Assembly (NCBI RefSeq): GCF_014904695.1 | Contig: NZ_JACXXN010000018.1 | Span: 52,646-116,645, forward strand | Reading direction: 5' to 3' | DNA: 64,000 bases | Source of the DNA: Nostoc sp. MG11 | GTDB lineage: Bacteria > Cyanobacteriota > Cyanobacteriia > Cyanobacteriales > Nostocaceae | Part shown: positions 9,596 through 18,842 of the stretch, one piece after another | Layout of the letters: every line of letters begins with the position of its first letter | Numbering within the stretch: position 1 is the stretch's first letter | Made by a program: the position numbers and the translations under genes | Notes under the pieces: generated by a model | The model's input: the letters and a program-made list of their open reading frames with translations, nothing else | Told to the model about the DNA's origin: nothing | The model's database searches: none

Positions 9596-11008
9596 GTGCC
9601 TGTGTCTCAACTGCCCTCTCAACCCACTGACAACAATAGTACTGCCGCGACAGATGTCACACCAGTAGTGGCACTGAAAGAACTCGTGGCGCGGTTGCAC
9701 CGGGAACAAAACAAAATCCAAGATTTGCTAAGTTCTTTAGGATTTGCCCTGAGAAGCTTCAATAATTTGAATCAGTTTTTGGAGCTAATTCCGTTGATGG
9801 CAACACGGGTGACAGATGCGGACGGCAGTGCTCTTTTTCTCTACAAACCCAATGGTCAAGTCAGGTTAGAGCAACTACACTGGCAAGATAGTCGCCAGCG
9901 TAAAAATATCCGCAAAGCGCTGGAAACAGCTAGCAGTCAGATTACACTTGTGCCTAACACTGTTCCTTTAGCAGCGGCTACAGGGATTTTGGATGACCAA
10001 ATGCATCGCTATTTGGGGCCAGATGTGCAAATCTTTGGCACAGCAATTTTGGTGAAGCACACAGAACGGGGATGGCTCTATGTCTTGAGCCGCGATCCTG
10101 AATATAGCTGGACAGAAACTAGACAAAAATTAGTTAGGTTAGTGGCAGATCAAACAGCGGTAGCGATTGAGAACGATGAACTAGCCGTAGAACTAAGGAA
10201 GAAAGAACGCCTAGACCAAGAACTAGAAATTGGTGCAGAAATTCAACGGCGACTTTTGCCACGTCAATGCCCCACAATTCCTGGTGTAGCTCTCGCTGCA
10301 CGCTGTAAACCAGCTAATCGTGTTGGCGGAGACTATTACGACTTTATTCCCACAAATCACAATCAGATTCAGCCAACTACTCAAAGCAGTATTCAAACTG
10401 GGCGCTGGGGTTTAGTAATTGGGGATGTTATGGGTAAGGGCGTTCCCGCAGGGCTAATTATGACTATGATGCGGGGAATGCTACGGGGAGAAGTACTACA
10501 TGGTAATTCTCCATCAGGGATTCTGCAAAACTTAAACCGTGTTATGTACGCGGATTTGGAAAATTCCCACCGCTTTGTAACTTTATTTTATTCAGAATAT
10601 AATCCTCAAAGCCAAATTTTGTCTTACAGCAATGCGGCGCACAATCCTCCTTTGTGGTGGCATGCAGCGACAAAAGCTGTTACCCGTTTGGATACTTTGG
10701 GAATGCTAATCGGTTTAGATGCTAACAGCCAATATGAAGATGCTCAGGCACAGTTAGAGCCTGGGGATACAATTATTTACTACACAGATGGCTTAACAGA
10801 TGCCGCTGCCGCAGGAGGCGATCGCTTCGACGAAGACAACTTTATTACTGCTTTCAACACGGCTTGTAAGTATTGTAATGGCCCACAGGAAATTGTAGAT
10901 TACCTATTTGACCAAGTTCAGCAATTCATCGGTTCTGATAAGCAAAACACCGATGACATGACACTGGTTGTTTTACAAATTTTATACCCAATAGTTAGTA
11001 GCCAGTAG
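9596..11008 (+). CDS. PP2C/SpoIIE-type serine phosphatase with GAF-like domain
   Basis: A 470-residue RsbU/SpoIIE-type phosphatase that should dephosphorylate an anti-sigma-factor antagonist or a similar partner. Residues about 25-200 form a GAF-like sensory region ending in VRLVADQTAVAIENDELA; a short coiled linker leads to the PP2C domain (about 215-468), which begins with LEIGAEIQRRLLP. Metal-binding motifs are visible: GGDYYDF (about 243), GDVMGKGVPAGL (about 276) and the terminal DDMTLVVL. Translation begins at GTG (9596); GTG at 9602 is an alternative. No anti-sigma or STAS partner is adjacent, so the target is unknown. Confidence 0.88.
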   Translation: MPVSQLPSQPTDNNSTAATDVTPVVALKELVARLHREQNKIQDLLSSLGFALRSFNNLNQFLELIPLMATRVTDADGSALFLYKPNGQVRLEQLHWQDSRQRKNIRKALETASSQITLVPNTVPLAAATGILDDQMHRYLGPDVQIFGTAILVKHTERGWLYVLSRDPEYSWTETRQKLVRLVADQTAVAIENDELAVELRKKERLDQELEIGAEIQRRLLPRQCPTIPGVALAARCKPANRVGGDYYDFIPTNHNQIQPTTQSSIQTGRWGLVIGDVMGKGVPAGLIMTMMRGMLRGEVLHGNSPSGILQNLNRVMYADLENSHRFVTLFYSEYNPQSQILSYSNAAHNPPLWWHAATKAVTRLDTLGMLIGLDANSQYEDAQAQLEPGDTIIYYTDGLTDAAAAGGDRFDEDNFITAFNTACKYCNGPQEIVDYLFDQVQQFIGSDKQNTDDMTLVVLQILYPIVSSQ

Positions 11009-11061
11009 TTATTAGCTAATAAATTAATAACTAGTGGAATAGTAAATTAGTCAAAACTTGT

Positions 11062-11137
11062 ATAGGTTGGGTTTCGCTGCTGCTCAAACCAACAAAGTCT
11101 TGATAATGTTGGTTTTTGTTCCTAAACTCAAGCCTAT
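11062..11137. repeat. Diverged copy of AACCCAACC palindromic element
   Basis: The element starts ATAGGTTGGGTT and ends AAGCCTAT, with internal AACCAACAAAG and GTTGGTTTTTGTTCCT blocks shared with the better-preserved copy at 34695-34767. It fills the space between two convergent genes and may also act as a bidirectional stem-loop. Confidence 0.6.
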
Positions 11138-11150
11138 TGACCTAAAATTA

Positions 11151-12509
11151 TCAACTTGTTGTCCTTTCAAAACGTATAATTTCACCACTATTAGCACGGT
11201 TATATCTAACAGCGGCGATAACTTTCGATTGTTGATCGTTTACAGTGATTAATCCAGATCTATTACTAAGTTGCATTGAATTGGAACTAGATCGAGTAAT
11301 TGCAAACTGCTTAACTTCATTCGGCTGAAGAATACCACTCAACGATTGAGGACGAGCTGCCTTATCACGCATCTCCCAGTTTGTTAAGTCAATCGGTTCA
11401 TCTGTCACATTCTGCAACTTAACCCACTCTCCTGTGTCCTCTAATCCTACAGGATTTGCTAACGCTTCTACAATTATTACTGGCTTATTATTCTTGATTT
11501 CTATTGGCACAACCTCCACATCAGGACGCTCTTTCGGAACATCTGGAAGTGTTTCCGTCCCCTCGTTACCGAGAAATATAGGGAAGAATGAACGAATAAA
11601 ATCTCCGCGACTACCATCAGATTTGATATTGCGGTATATGACTAAATCGTAGACGCCACTATTAATAATAGTACGTCGCTTGTCTTGCTTTACTCTGTCA
11701 TTTATGCTCTCAAAGTAAACAACTGTTCCTATTGCAATTTCCGATTCTGGACTTGAACCGACAAAAAATCCACCTTTTTTCTTGAACAGTTGAGCGATAA
11801 CTTCGCCTCGCATATTAGTAAGATACTGTAGCATTTGCAGAGTAACCACATTTGGATTATTGGGTATTTCATCACCCTGCAAATCATATTTATAGCCGAG
11901 AAAGTTGACGTTACGAATTTTCTCATCAAAGTAAAACTTAATCCAGGAGTGATAGCCAGAAATTTCTCCTAAGTTCTGTGTTCTATCTCTAGTACTTCTG
12001 AAATTTTCGTCAAACTTCGCTTCTCCAACAAAGACATGTTCAAAACCAGAGCAGAAATGAGTAGATTTACCTTTGTAATAGTTGGTATACATCTCAAACC
12101 AAATCTGTTTGAGTCTGGCTCGAAATTTTTGCTGTGAAAGGTTTTCTCCCAGTTCTTGATTGATGTATTCTAATGCCAGCTTCATCGGTTCAGTGGGTAG
12201 AATTGCATCAAGAAATTTCTCAATTTCTTCTTGTTCTTCAGCAGTTAAAATATCCTCTGCACGAAAATTGGCAATATAGTTGTCTAGAAGTTGGACAAAG
12301 GTAGTATAAGTTTGACCATTCAATTTTTCCTCATTGACTTGGAAAAATAGAGGTTGAGTAGCTAAGTCAATATTAGTTTTACCACTAGCCTCTGTCTGTA
12401 AATCAAGGAGAATATCAGCATCGGGATTTTTCCAACCGTCTCCACTTCTGAGACTGACTGAGAACCCATTCTTGTCGCTATTCCAGATTTGTTGATAGAT
12501 ATCGCTCAT
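11151..12509 (-). CDS. XendoU-type endoribonuclease with C-terminal lamin-tail domain
   Basis: This 452-residue protein matches the eukaryote-type EndoU (XendoU) fold over about residues 3-265: an early DxxLW-like segment (IYQQIWNSD), LLDNYIANF, a mid-domain IWFEMYTNYY, then SGFEHVFVGE with His158, GYHSWIKFYF with His187, and KKKGGFFVGSSPESEIAIG with candidate Lys243-245. These correspond to the catalytic His-His-Lys set of U-specific, metal-dependent EndoU RNases, which leave 2',3'-cyclic phosphates. Residues about 345-448 form a lamin-tail domain (GEWVKLQNVTDEPIDLTNW). The start at 12509 is chosen because AGGAG lies 8-9 nt upstream; an in-frame upstream ATG at 12575 lacks one. No signal peptide is visible. 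The biological substrate is unknown. Confidence 0.85.
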   Translation of the reverse strand: MSDIYQQIWNSDKNGFSVSLRSGDGWKNPDADILLDLQTEASGKTNIDLATQPLFFQVNEEKLNGQTYTTFVQLLDNYIANFRAEDILTAEEQEEIEKFLDAILPTEPMKLALEYINQELGENLSQQKFRARLKQIWFEMYTNYYKGKSTHFCSGFEHVFVGEAKFDENFRSTRDRTQNLGEISGYHSWIKFYFDEKIRNVNFLGYKYDLQGDEIPNNPNVVTLQMLQYLTNMRGEVIAQLFKKKGGFFVGSSPESEIAIGTVVYFESINDRVKQDKRRTIINSGVYDLVIYRNIKSDGSRGDFIRSFFPIFLGNEGTETLPDVPKERPDVEVVPIEIKNNKPVIIVEALANPVGLEDTGEWVKLQNVTDEPIDLTNWEMRDKAARPQSLSGILQPNEVKQFAITRSSSNSMQLSNRSGLITVNDQQSKVIAAVRYNRANSGEIIRFERTTS

Positions 12510-12938
12510 TAGTGTGTCTCCTGTTGTTATCAATACCAACTTGATGTCAATAATCTGTAGCAAAACTTCTTCCAAAGTTTAGCTGAACTCTCCGTACTTA
12601 AGACTCAAATGCCTTATTCGACTCATTTAAAGTACGGTAATTACAGGTGCATTATCTGAATGATGGATATGCCCTTATCGGTTGCAAAGGCAATTAATTG
12701 GTTAGAAGTTAGATGGTTATGAACTACTGCATTTTGACATTAAGGCATTAGCGATCGCCACCACTGGTCTAATACTTTACTCATAGTTAGGCTTGCGCTC
12801 AGGTTCTCTAAGTTAAAGTATAACTACGTAATAAACAGTTGTTTTTTATTACAAACTGCAATACCATCACCAATAATGGCTCAATGTTATTAGGTATGGC
12901 AGTACCCCACTGGGTGATTTTGCTTGCCTTGTCAGCAA
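12510..12938. other. Intergenic region, nothing recognised
   Basis: This holds the likely promoter of the EndoU-lamin-tail gene (minus strand) and the region beyond the 3' end of the next minus-strand gene. One HIP1-like site occurs near 12750. No RNA gene or mobile element is seen. Confidence 0.5.
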
Positions 12939-13577
12939 TTATCGATAAACAAGCCCTAGCCAATGGGGATAAGCATAAGAATCCGCAGCTACCAATCTTG
13001 ACCCCCGATAAGTATAGAATATGGAACTGGCTGTTGTCTGAAGATTATCTATCAAGCGCACATCTTCACCGGAAGCTTCAAAACCAATACTCCACCAAGG
13101 ATTGTCCCTAGCTACCACAGATGTAATTTCGACAGTACAAGGGTTATCTATGTTCTCATTGCTTACAACAGGTTGTACTGAAGAGTCGGGTAAAACTTGA
13201 TAAAGCTGTGAATAACGAACTTTCTGCACACTCACCCACGAAGCATTATCTAAAACCGTTGCAGGCTGGAAGCTTTCTCCTGTGGAATCGCAACACAGCC
13301 ACTTACCCCATTTTTCTGCTCTACCCTCCACTAATTCCCCAAAACGCAATAGGTCTAATTCGGCTTGCCGCCATTTGACTTCTAGCCTTCCTTGTCGCAG
13401 TTTTATCCCCATGTAATCACACCCTGGTGAGTAGAGATACAAATCTTCTCTTGTTTCTGGTGATTGCAACGAGTCAACAAGACAATTCTGCTGAAACCAA
13501 AGTTTAATGTCTTCCGGGATTGTGCCAGGGTAGAACCAGCGCAATTCGTTAGTTATCAGCATAATTTGTTTAGTCAA
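12939..13577 (-). CDS. Conserved hypothetical protein
   Basis: A 212-residue protein I do not recognise. It is soluble, rich in Trp (for example LRWFYPG, WGKWLCCD, NPWWSIGFEA) and acidic, with no signal peptide, membrane helix or known motif. The N-terminal ITNELRWFYPGTIPEDIKLWF and the regular alternation of hydrophobic residues suggest a beta-rich fold, perhaps like CYTH proteins, but no catalytic pattern can be pointed to. Codon use and composition look native. It is followed by the EndoU gene on the same strand, about 430 nt downstream, so a functional link is not demonstrated. Confidence 0.72.
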   Translation of the reverse strand: MTKQIMLITNELRWFYPGTIPEDIKLWFQQNCLVDSLQSPETREDLYLYSPGCDYMGIKLRQGRLEVKWRQAELDLLRFGELVEGRAEKWGKWLCCDSTGESFQPATVLDNASWVSVQKVRYSQLYQVLPDSSVQPVVSNENIDNPCTVEITSVVARDNPWWSIGFEASGEDVRLIDNLQTTASSIFYTYRGSRLVAADSYAYPHWLGLVYR

Positions 13578-13583
13578 GGGTTA

Positions 13584-13770
13584 GGAGGTAGGGGGGCAGG
13601 GGGGCAGGGGGGGTAGAGGAGATATATTTTGGAATGCAACAATGGGTCTTTGAACTGGATGAATCCACCTCGGAACTGGATTAATGAGTCTTTGAACTGG
13701 ATGAATCCACATCTGAACTGGATTGACGAGTCTTTGAACTGGATGAATCCACCTGGGAATTCCACTTCTG
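13584..13770. repeat. G-rich tract plus 21/42-nt tandem repeat
   Basis: A G-run segment (13584-13617) is followed by about 2.5 copies of a 42-nt unit (13648-13764), itself two related 21-nt halves that share GAACTGGAT. On the minus strand the units would read as FIQFKD-like heptads, but no initiation signal supports a gene. The 21-nt period matches the array at 37994-38245. Confidence 0.75.
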
Positions 13771-13909
13771 TGCTCCCTACTCCTCCCGCTCCGTTATCTT
13801 CCCATCTCTCCCTGGAGTGTGTCATCCGAAGCGTCCCTGATGATGGGAGAATAAAAACGAGAAATGATGGTGGCCTTGTTTTGCCTCCAGCCCAAAGGAA
13901 TCTATAGAA

Positions 13910-14455
13910 ATGTGGAAACGAATTGCATTGATTTTGCTATTAGTCTTGAGCTTTGGCTTGAGTAATTCTGGTGTAGCAACTGCGGCTGGACTCAAAAGCT
14001 TTGTAGATACTAATGATGGCTATGAGTTTTTATATCCTAACGGCTGGGTGCAAGTTAAAGTTGCTAACGGCCCAGATGTGGTATTCCACGATTTGATTGA
14101 GATATCTGAAAATGTTTCTGTGGTGATTAGTCCCGTTCCAGAAGGCAAAACTTTGCCAGAACTAGGGACACCAACGGAAGTAGGATATAAGTTGGGAAAA
14201 GCTGCTCTGGCTCCTCCTGACTCTGGCCGCTCAGCTGAGTTAGTCAATGCCGTTGAGCGAGAAGTTGACGGTAAAACGTACTATCTTCTGGAGTATGAGG
14301 TTAAACTTCCTAATCAGCAAGAACGACACAACATCGCCAGCGTTGCTGTTAGCCGTGGTAAACTTTTCACCTTGAACGCCTCAATTCCTGAAAGGCGTTG
14401 GCAGAAAGTTAAACGTATGATTGACAATGTTGTGAATTCTTTTTCTGTTTATTAG
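13910..14455 (+). CDS. psbP: Photosystem II PsbP family protein (CyanoP)
   Basis: A 181-residue lumenal PsbP-domain protein. A signal peptide (about 1-26, RIALILLLVLSFGL and an ATAA end) is followed by the PsbP signature GLKSFVDTNDGYEFLYPNGW, then PDVVFHDLIEISENVSVVISP, and the C-terminal RRWQKVKRMIDNVVNSF. CyanoP assists early photosystem II assembly. Unlike CyanoP proteins with a lipobox, no Cys occurs at the signal-peptide end here, so lipid anchoring is not supported. The gene is followed after 89 nt by maf on the same strand. Confidence 0.92.
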   Translation: MWKRIALILLLVLSFGLSNSGVATAAGLKSFVDTNDGYEFLYPNGWVQVKVANGPDVVFHDLIEISENVSVVISPVPEGKTLPELGTPTEVGYKLGKAALAPPDSGRSAELVNAVEREVDGKTYYLLEYEVKLPNQQERHNIASVAVSRGKLFTLNASIPERRWQKVKRMIDNVVNSFSVY

Positions 14456-14544
14456 TCATTTGTCATTTGTACTGAGCGAAGTCGAAGTATTTGTCATCTG
14501 TTTAAGTAAAAGTCTTTTTGTCTTTTTATCTCCCCTAGTTCTCT

Positions 14545-15138
14545 ATGGGAATTCTACCCTTTGTACTTGCTTCTGCTTCTCCAGCGCGACGCCGTTTGCT
14601 GCAAACTGTTGGTATTGAACCGATAGTTAGACCCAGTGATTTTGATGAGTCGCAAATTCAATTAAATGAGCCTGCACAATTGGTCAAAACTCTTGCTCAG
14701 TGCAAGGCGGAAACTGTCGTACCGCAGTTTGAATCAGCTTTGATTATGGGTTGTGATTCGGTTTTGTCACTCAATGGTGAGATTCATGGCAAACCAGCAA
14801 ACGCCTCAGAAGCGATCGCTCGTTGGCAGGTAATGCAAGGTAAATTCGGTGACTTGTACACAGGTCATGCCTTGATTGACCTTTCCCAAAACCGCACCAT
14901 AGTTAAGTCCCAAGTGACAAGGGTTTACTTTGGTCAAATGAGCGATCGCACAATTGCTGCCTATGTAGCCACAGGTGAACCCCTCAAATGTGCTGGTGCT
15001 TTCGCCCTCGAAGGTTTTGGTAGTTTATTTGTGGAAAAAATCGAAGGCTGTCACAGCAACGTGATTGGACTCAGTTTGCCCCTGCTGCGGCAAATGTTAG
15101 CGGAACTAGGATACGATGTCACTGATTTTTGGCGATAG
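14545..15138 (+). CDS. maf: Maf-type nucleoside triphosphate pyrophosphatase
   Basis: Maf/HAM1-related enzymes hydrolyse non-canonical or modified NTPs to NMP and pyrophosphate, cleaning the nucleotide pool. The N-terminus [16 protein letters not shown] is the family signature, followed by FDES, CKAE, the catalytic-site [16 protein letters not shown] (about 69-84) and the C-terminal [19 protein letters not shown]. Length (197) is normal. Between psbP and this gene lies a short interspersed sequence (around 14455-14500) that repeats TTTGTCAT, common in Nostoc spacers. Confidence 0.93.
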   Translation: MGILPFVLASASPARRRLLQTVGIEPIVRPSDFDESQIQLNEPAQLVKTLAQCKAETVVPQFESALIMGCDSVLSLNGEIHGKPANASEAIARWQVMQGKFGDLYTGHALIDLSQNRTIVKSQVTRVYFGQMSDRTIAAYVATGEPLKCAGAFALEGFGSLFVEKIEGCHSNVIGLSLPLLRQMLAELGYDVTDFWR

Positions 15139-15166
15139 TCATTTATCATTTGTCCGAAGTCAATGA

Positions 15167-15394
15167 CTAATAACGAAATTGTCTCCTGTGCAGCAGCGCT
15201 TCCCCATGATCTGGAATCCAAACCAGCCACTCGTCTTCAGAAACCGGACACAATAAAAGTGCTTCGTCAAAACTGTATGGGTTAGGAAGTTGCAAAAGGT
15301 CTACCCAAGTAGAAGCTTTTAGTTGCCGCATACCTTCCCAATTCTGTCTTCTTGCTTGTAAAGCAAAATCTGGTCTATTAGAATCTAGTTTCAT
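15167..15394 (-). CDS. Small conserved cyanobacterial protein
   Basis: A 75-residue soluble protein of unknown function. It has a compact composition with FALQARRQNWEGMRQL, then STWVDLLQL, and a Trp-rich end DEWLVWIPDHGEALLHR that reads like a real folded domain. It has no signal peptide or membrane segment. The gene is convergent with maf (29 nt apart) and divergent from pcyA. The start ATG at 15394 is the only good candidate. Confidence 0.7.
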   Translation of the reverse strand: MKLDSNRPDFALQARRQNWEGMRQLKASTWVDLLQLPNPYSFDEALLLCPVSEDEWLVWIPDHGEALLHRRQFRY

Positions 15395-15595
15395 AGCTGT
15401 GTACTAGTCTAAGTTAATGGACTAATCAAAAATTATTTCTGTAACCTAGACTACAAAATAAATAATATTTTTGAAAAGTCAATGTTTCATAACTTTACGT
15501 TGGCTAGGTGCAAGTGTTTGCTTATATTGCAAGCTAGAACAGGTGTGGCACGGCAGGCTGTAGACTGGCAACTAGATAACATTTCTCAGTAGAAC

Positions 15596-16357
15596 ATGTC
15601 ATTTACTTCTATTCCCTCACTGCGTGAGCAACAACATCCCCTAATTCGTCAGCTAGCTGATTGTATTGAGGCAGCTTGGCATAAGCACTTGGATCTGTCG
15701 CCTTACCAGTTGCCTGCTGAGTTAGGGTATGTAGAAGGTAGATTAGAGGGCGAAAAACTAATAATTCAAAACAGCTGTTACCAAACTCCCCAGTTCCGAA
15801 AAATCCACTTGGAACTGGCAAAAGTAGGAAATATGCTGGATATTTTGCACTGTGTGATGTTTCCTCGGCCAGAATATGACTTGCCAATGTTTGGTTGTGA
15901 TTTAGTTGCGGGTAGGGGTCAAATTAGTGCAGCGATCGCAGACCTTTCACCTGTTCACATAGAGCGTGTCTTACCAGCATCTTATACTTCTGCACTGACG
16001 GCGTTAACAACCCTTAACTTTTCTCAACCCCGTGAATTACCTGAATGGGGAAATATCTTTTCTGATTTTTGTATTTTTGTGCGCCCCGGTTCTCCAGAAG
16101 AAGAAGCGATGTTTCTTTCTCGCGTGGGTGATTTTTTAGATATTCATTGCACCCAGGCGATCGCCTCTAGTCCAGTTTCGCCTGAACAAGTAACGCAAAA
16201 TCTCGCTGGACAACACAACTACTGCACCAAACAGCAGCAAAACGACAAAACCCGCCGCGTATTAGAAAAAGCCTTTGGCTCAGCTTGGGCAGAACATTAC
16301 ATGACCACAGTTTTATTTGACCTCCCAGATTCATCAGCCCCCTCTCCCCATCTGTAA
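15596..16357 (+). CDS. pcyA: Phycocyanobilin:ferredoxin oxidoreductase
   Basis: PcyA reduces biliverdin IXalpha by four electrons from ferredoxin to phycocyanobilin, the chromophore of phycobilisomes and phytochromes. The protein (253 residues) is full length. Catalytic residues known from the Synechocystis enzyme are present with a constant offset of three: E73 in [10 protein letters not shown]85 in [12 protein letters not shown] and D102 in FGCDLVAG. The HY2-type C-terminal half ([20 protein letters not shown]) is intact. The ATG at 15596 is preserved. It stands alone, with its promoter in the 15395-15595 spacer. Confidence 0.97.
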   Translation: MSFTSIPSLREQQHPLIRQLADCIEAAWHKHLDLSPYQLPAELGYVEGRLEGEKLIIQNSCYQTPQFRKIHLELAKVGNMLDILHCVMFPRPEYDLPMFGCDLVAGRGQISAAIADLSPVHIERVLPASYTSALTALTTLNFSQPRELPEWGNIFSDFCIFVRPGSPEEEAMFLSRVGDFLDIHCTQAIASSPVSPEQVTQNLAGQHNYCTKQQQNDKTRRVLEKAFGSAWAEHYMTTVLFDLPDSSAPSPHL

Positions 16358-16395
16358 GCTCTGTTACGTTTTCCCGTAACTGATGAATGTAGAAT

Positions 16396-16572
16396 TCATT
16401 CAACGAGAGTTTGATGGAGTCCCAAAGCAGCAGTGAGAGCAGCAAGTTTTTTGGAGCAAATAGCCAAAGATGGTTTGTTGCCTTGGTAGGTATAAACGAC
16501 CAGCCCTGCTAACAGGTTGACCAAATTAAGGAAACTGTGATGTTAAGAATGCTCAAGTTGAGAAAAATTTTT
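16396..16572 (-). mobile_element. Transposase C-terminal remnant (IS982-like)
   Basis: On the minus strand a frame reads EHS, a stop at 16543-16545, then HHSFLNLVNLLAG followed by LVVYTYQGNKPSL and ends at a stop at 16396-16398. The pattern resembles the C-terminal helix of IS982/IS4-type DDE transposases. There is an internal stop, no start and no terminal inverted repeats, so it is a dead fragment. The family assignment rests on memory of the pattern only. Confidence 0.45.
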
Positions 16573-17239
16573 TAGTTGGTCGCTGACTTACTGAAGGAAG
16601 ACTTGGTTTGGCAGCAAAATCGTTTCCAACAACGGTAACAGTGTGTTTACTAGATACGCGCTATTCCTCGCTTACTGGCGTAACTATTTCTGCAAGGTTA
16701 AACAGTGCCTTTACTTATTTCAAGGTGTTTGGATATCAAATAATTAAGGGCTTTGTCTAAGATATTTGACAGCAAATAAATTCACCTGTGGCTTACTTCT
16801 CATAGCTTCAAACTAGAGCATCGATTCAGTAATAGCAAAAACCCGATTTCTTTTCCGTAAAATGACCAATTATCGTTGACTGTAGAGACGTTGCAATGCA
16901 ACGTCTCTACGAAATAATCGGTTTTTCTCGCCCCTATCTTGAATACTAAATCGGTGTTCTAGGGAACCCCGTCACGAAGATTTTTGGTGTATTCTCCTAA
17001 CTCACATCATATTCACGTCTTAATCAGACTCAAAGTTATTTAATAGCCAGCAAACACAAAACGCTATTTTGCAAGAGCATTCATTAAGCAGTGGGTTTAA
17101 AGCAACTTCCAGCTTTAAACTACTGTTGCTTCTCCTATGCAACTGGCTATTTGCTAAAAACCCTTTTTGACTAATTTAACTGCGCCTAACTCATTTTTTT
17201 ACTGCCATCACCACAATTCAGATAAACGGGCAACATACC
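16573..17239. other. Intergenic region upstream of devB
   Basis: No gene is seen. It holds a 29-nt perfect palindrome (16882-16910) and a second inverted repeat, GTTTAAAGC (17095-17103) with GCTTTAAAC (17112-17120). In Anabaena devBCA is controlled by NtcA and HetR-dependent signals; I did not find a clear GTA-N8-TAC box here. Confidence 0.5.
16882..16910. repeat. 29-nt perfect palindrome
   Basis: GTAGAGACGTTGCA and its exact complement TGCAACGTCTCTAC are separated by one A. This is a widely dispersed type of cyanobacterial intergenic palindrome and can form a cruciform or RNA hairpin. Confidence 0.85.
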
Positions 17240-18664
17240 ATGTCAAGGGTGACTGAGAAGCCAAAACCAAGCGAGCAGCCACTTAATCATGAACAAGCTA
17301 AGATTTGGTGGGGCATTGCTGTAGCTGTGCCGATAGTAATCGCTGCTGGGGTACTAGGTACAGCCAAAATCGAGCAGTTAAGAAAACTCACTACGCCCGT
17401 ACCCGTAGCGCCAGTTGCTAATAGCATTAGTGCTGTTGGGCGTTTGGAGCCGCGGGGAGAAGTCGTTAGACTGTCTGCCCCAAGTGCAGGATTAGCAGCG
17501 TCTTCACGAATTCAGCAAATTTTCGTGAGAGAAGGTGAACGGGTAAGGCAAGGTCAAGTAGTTGCGATTTTGGATAACCGCGATACCCAAGTAGCAGTAG
17601 TGGAAGAGGCAAAAGCCAAACTGCAAGAATCTCGTGCGAATTTAGCGCAAGTGAGAGCAGGTTCACCAAGAGACATTCAAGCTCAAAGAGCAGTCATTGC
17701 TAGGCTACAAGCTCAGTTAAGGGGGGAAAGAGATGCTCAGCAAGCGACGATCGCTCGGATCGCCGCCCAGTTAAGTGGAGAAAAAATCGCTCAACAAGCA
17801 ATGGTAAATCGCCTAGAAGCTGAACTGACTGGGCAAAGAGATACTTTAAGAGCGACAATTACACGGATCCGAGCCGAGCAGCGCAATGCCCAAATCGATG
17901 CTGGACGCTATGATATGTTGTACCGAGAAGGTGCGATTTCTCAACAAGAACGCGATAGAAGACGTCTAACTGCCATAACTTCTAATCAGCAAGTTGTCGA
18001 AAGCCAAGCTACCTTAAGGCAAACACTAGCAACTCTACGACAGCAACTTGCCGAAGCCAGAGCCAATCAGATCACAAATTTAGCGACTTTGCAACAGCAG
18101 CTAATCGAAGCCAGAGTTAACCGCGACAAAACTGTAGCAACTCTGCAAAGGCAAATCGACGAAGAAAAAGCCAAACTGAGCAGAATTTTAGAAGTTAGCC
18201 CGACTGACTCGCAAGTAGCACAAGCTCAAGTTAGCAATGCGATCGCCAATGTTAGAAAAGCAGAAGCAGAGCTAAAGTTGAGCTATGTTCAAGCACCAAT
18301 TGCTGGAGAAATTTTAAAAATTCACACCAAATCAGGTGAAGCCATCAGTTCAAATGGCATTGCTGAAATTGGACAAACTAATCAGATGTTTGTGATTGCC
18401 GAAGTTCCTGAAGACGGTATTGGTAAAGTGCGCGTTGGTCAAAATGCCACTATCACCAGTGATAATGGAGCATTTAACGGAGAATTAAAAGGAACCGTCA
18501 CTGAAATTGGTAGAAAAATAGGCAAAAAAGATGTGCTGAATACAGATCCAGCAGCAGATGTGGATGCCAGAGTTGTAGAAGTTAAAATCGCTCTGTCTCC
18601 AGAAGATAGCCAACTAGTTTCTGGTTTGACCTACGCTAAAGTAATTGTCGAAATTAATATCTAA
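17240..18664 (+). CDS. devB: DevB-type membrane fusion protein
   Basis: This periplasmic adaptor (474 residues) belongs to the DevB/HlyD family. It has one N-terminal membrane helix (about 27-45, IAVAVPIVIAAGVLG), a biotinyl-lipoyl-like segment (AVGRLEPRGEVVRLS), a long coiled-coil hairpin rich in RAQ and LRQQL heptads (about 115-330), and a beta-barrel domain (FVIAEVPEDGIGKVRVGQ). With DevC and DevA it forms a MacAB-like exporter; in Anabaena DevBCA exports heterocyst glycolipids through TolC-type HgdD. The order devB-devC-devA on one strand supports this. Nostoc genomes carry several DevBCA paralogues, so the cargo here is not certain. Confidence 0.88.
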   Translation: MSRVTEKPKPSEQPLNHEQAKIWWGIAVAVPIVIAAGVLGTAKIEQLRKLTTPVPVAPVANSISAVGRLEPRGEVVRLSAPSAGLAASSRIQQIFVREGERVRQGQVVAILDNRDTQVAVVEEAKAKLQESRANLAQVRAGSPRDIQAQRAVIARLQAQLRGERDAQQATIARIAAQLSGEKIAQQAMVNRLEAELTGQRDTLRATITRIRAEQRNAQIDAGRYDMLYREGAISQQERDRRRLTAITSNQQVVESQATLRQTLATLRQQLAEARANQITNLATLQQQLIEARVNRDKTVATLQRQIDEEKAKLSRILEVSPTDSQVAQAQVSNAIANVRKAEAELKLSYVQAPIAGEILKIHTKSGEAISSNGIAEIGQTNQMFVIAEVPEDGIGKVRVGQNATITSDNGAFNGELKGTVTEIGRKIGKKDVLNTDPAADVDARVVEVKIALSPEDSQLVSGLTYAKVIVEINI

Positions 18665-18842
18665 TCAAGTTATGAGTGAGCAGTAATGATTTATTTGTAC
18701 TGCAATACTTGCATTATTTATAATGCAGGCAATCATAATTATTAGTTAATAAAATTAATTATCTCCAATCAAAATAGTTTTAAAAATTATTTTACATTTA
18801 ATGCTTTATGAATTAGATACTACCTGCTTAACAGCCTAGAAA

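Noticed and set aside
13574..13825. Minus-strand frame with FIQFKD heptads as a repeat protein
   Set aside because: It is produced by a 21-nt tandem repeat, begins and ends in low-complexity sequence and lacks an initiation signal.
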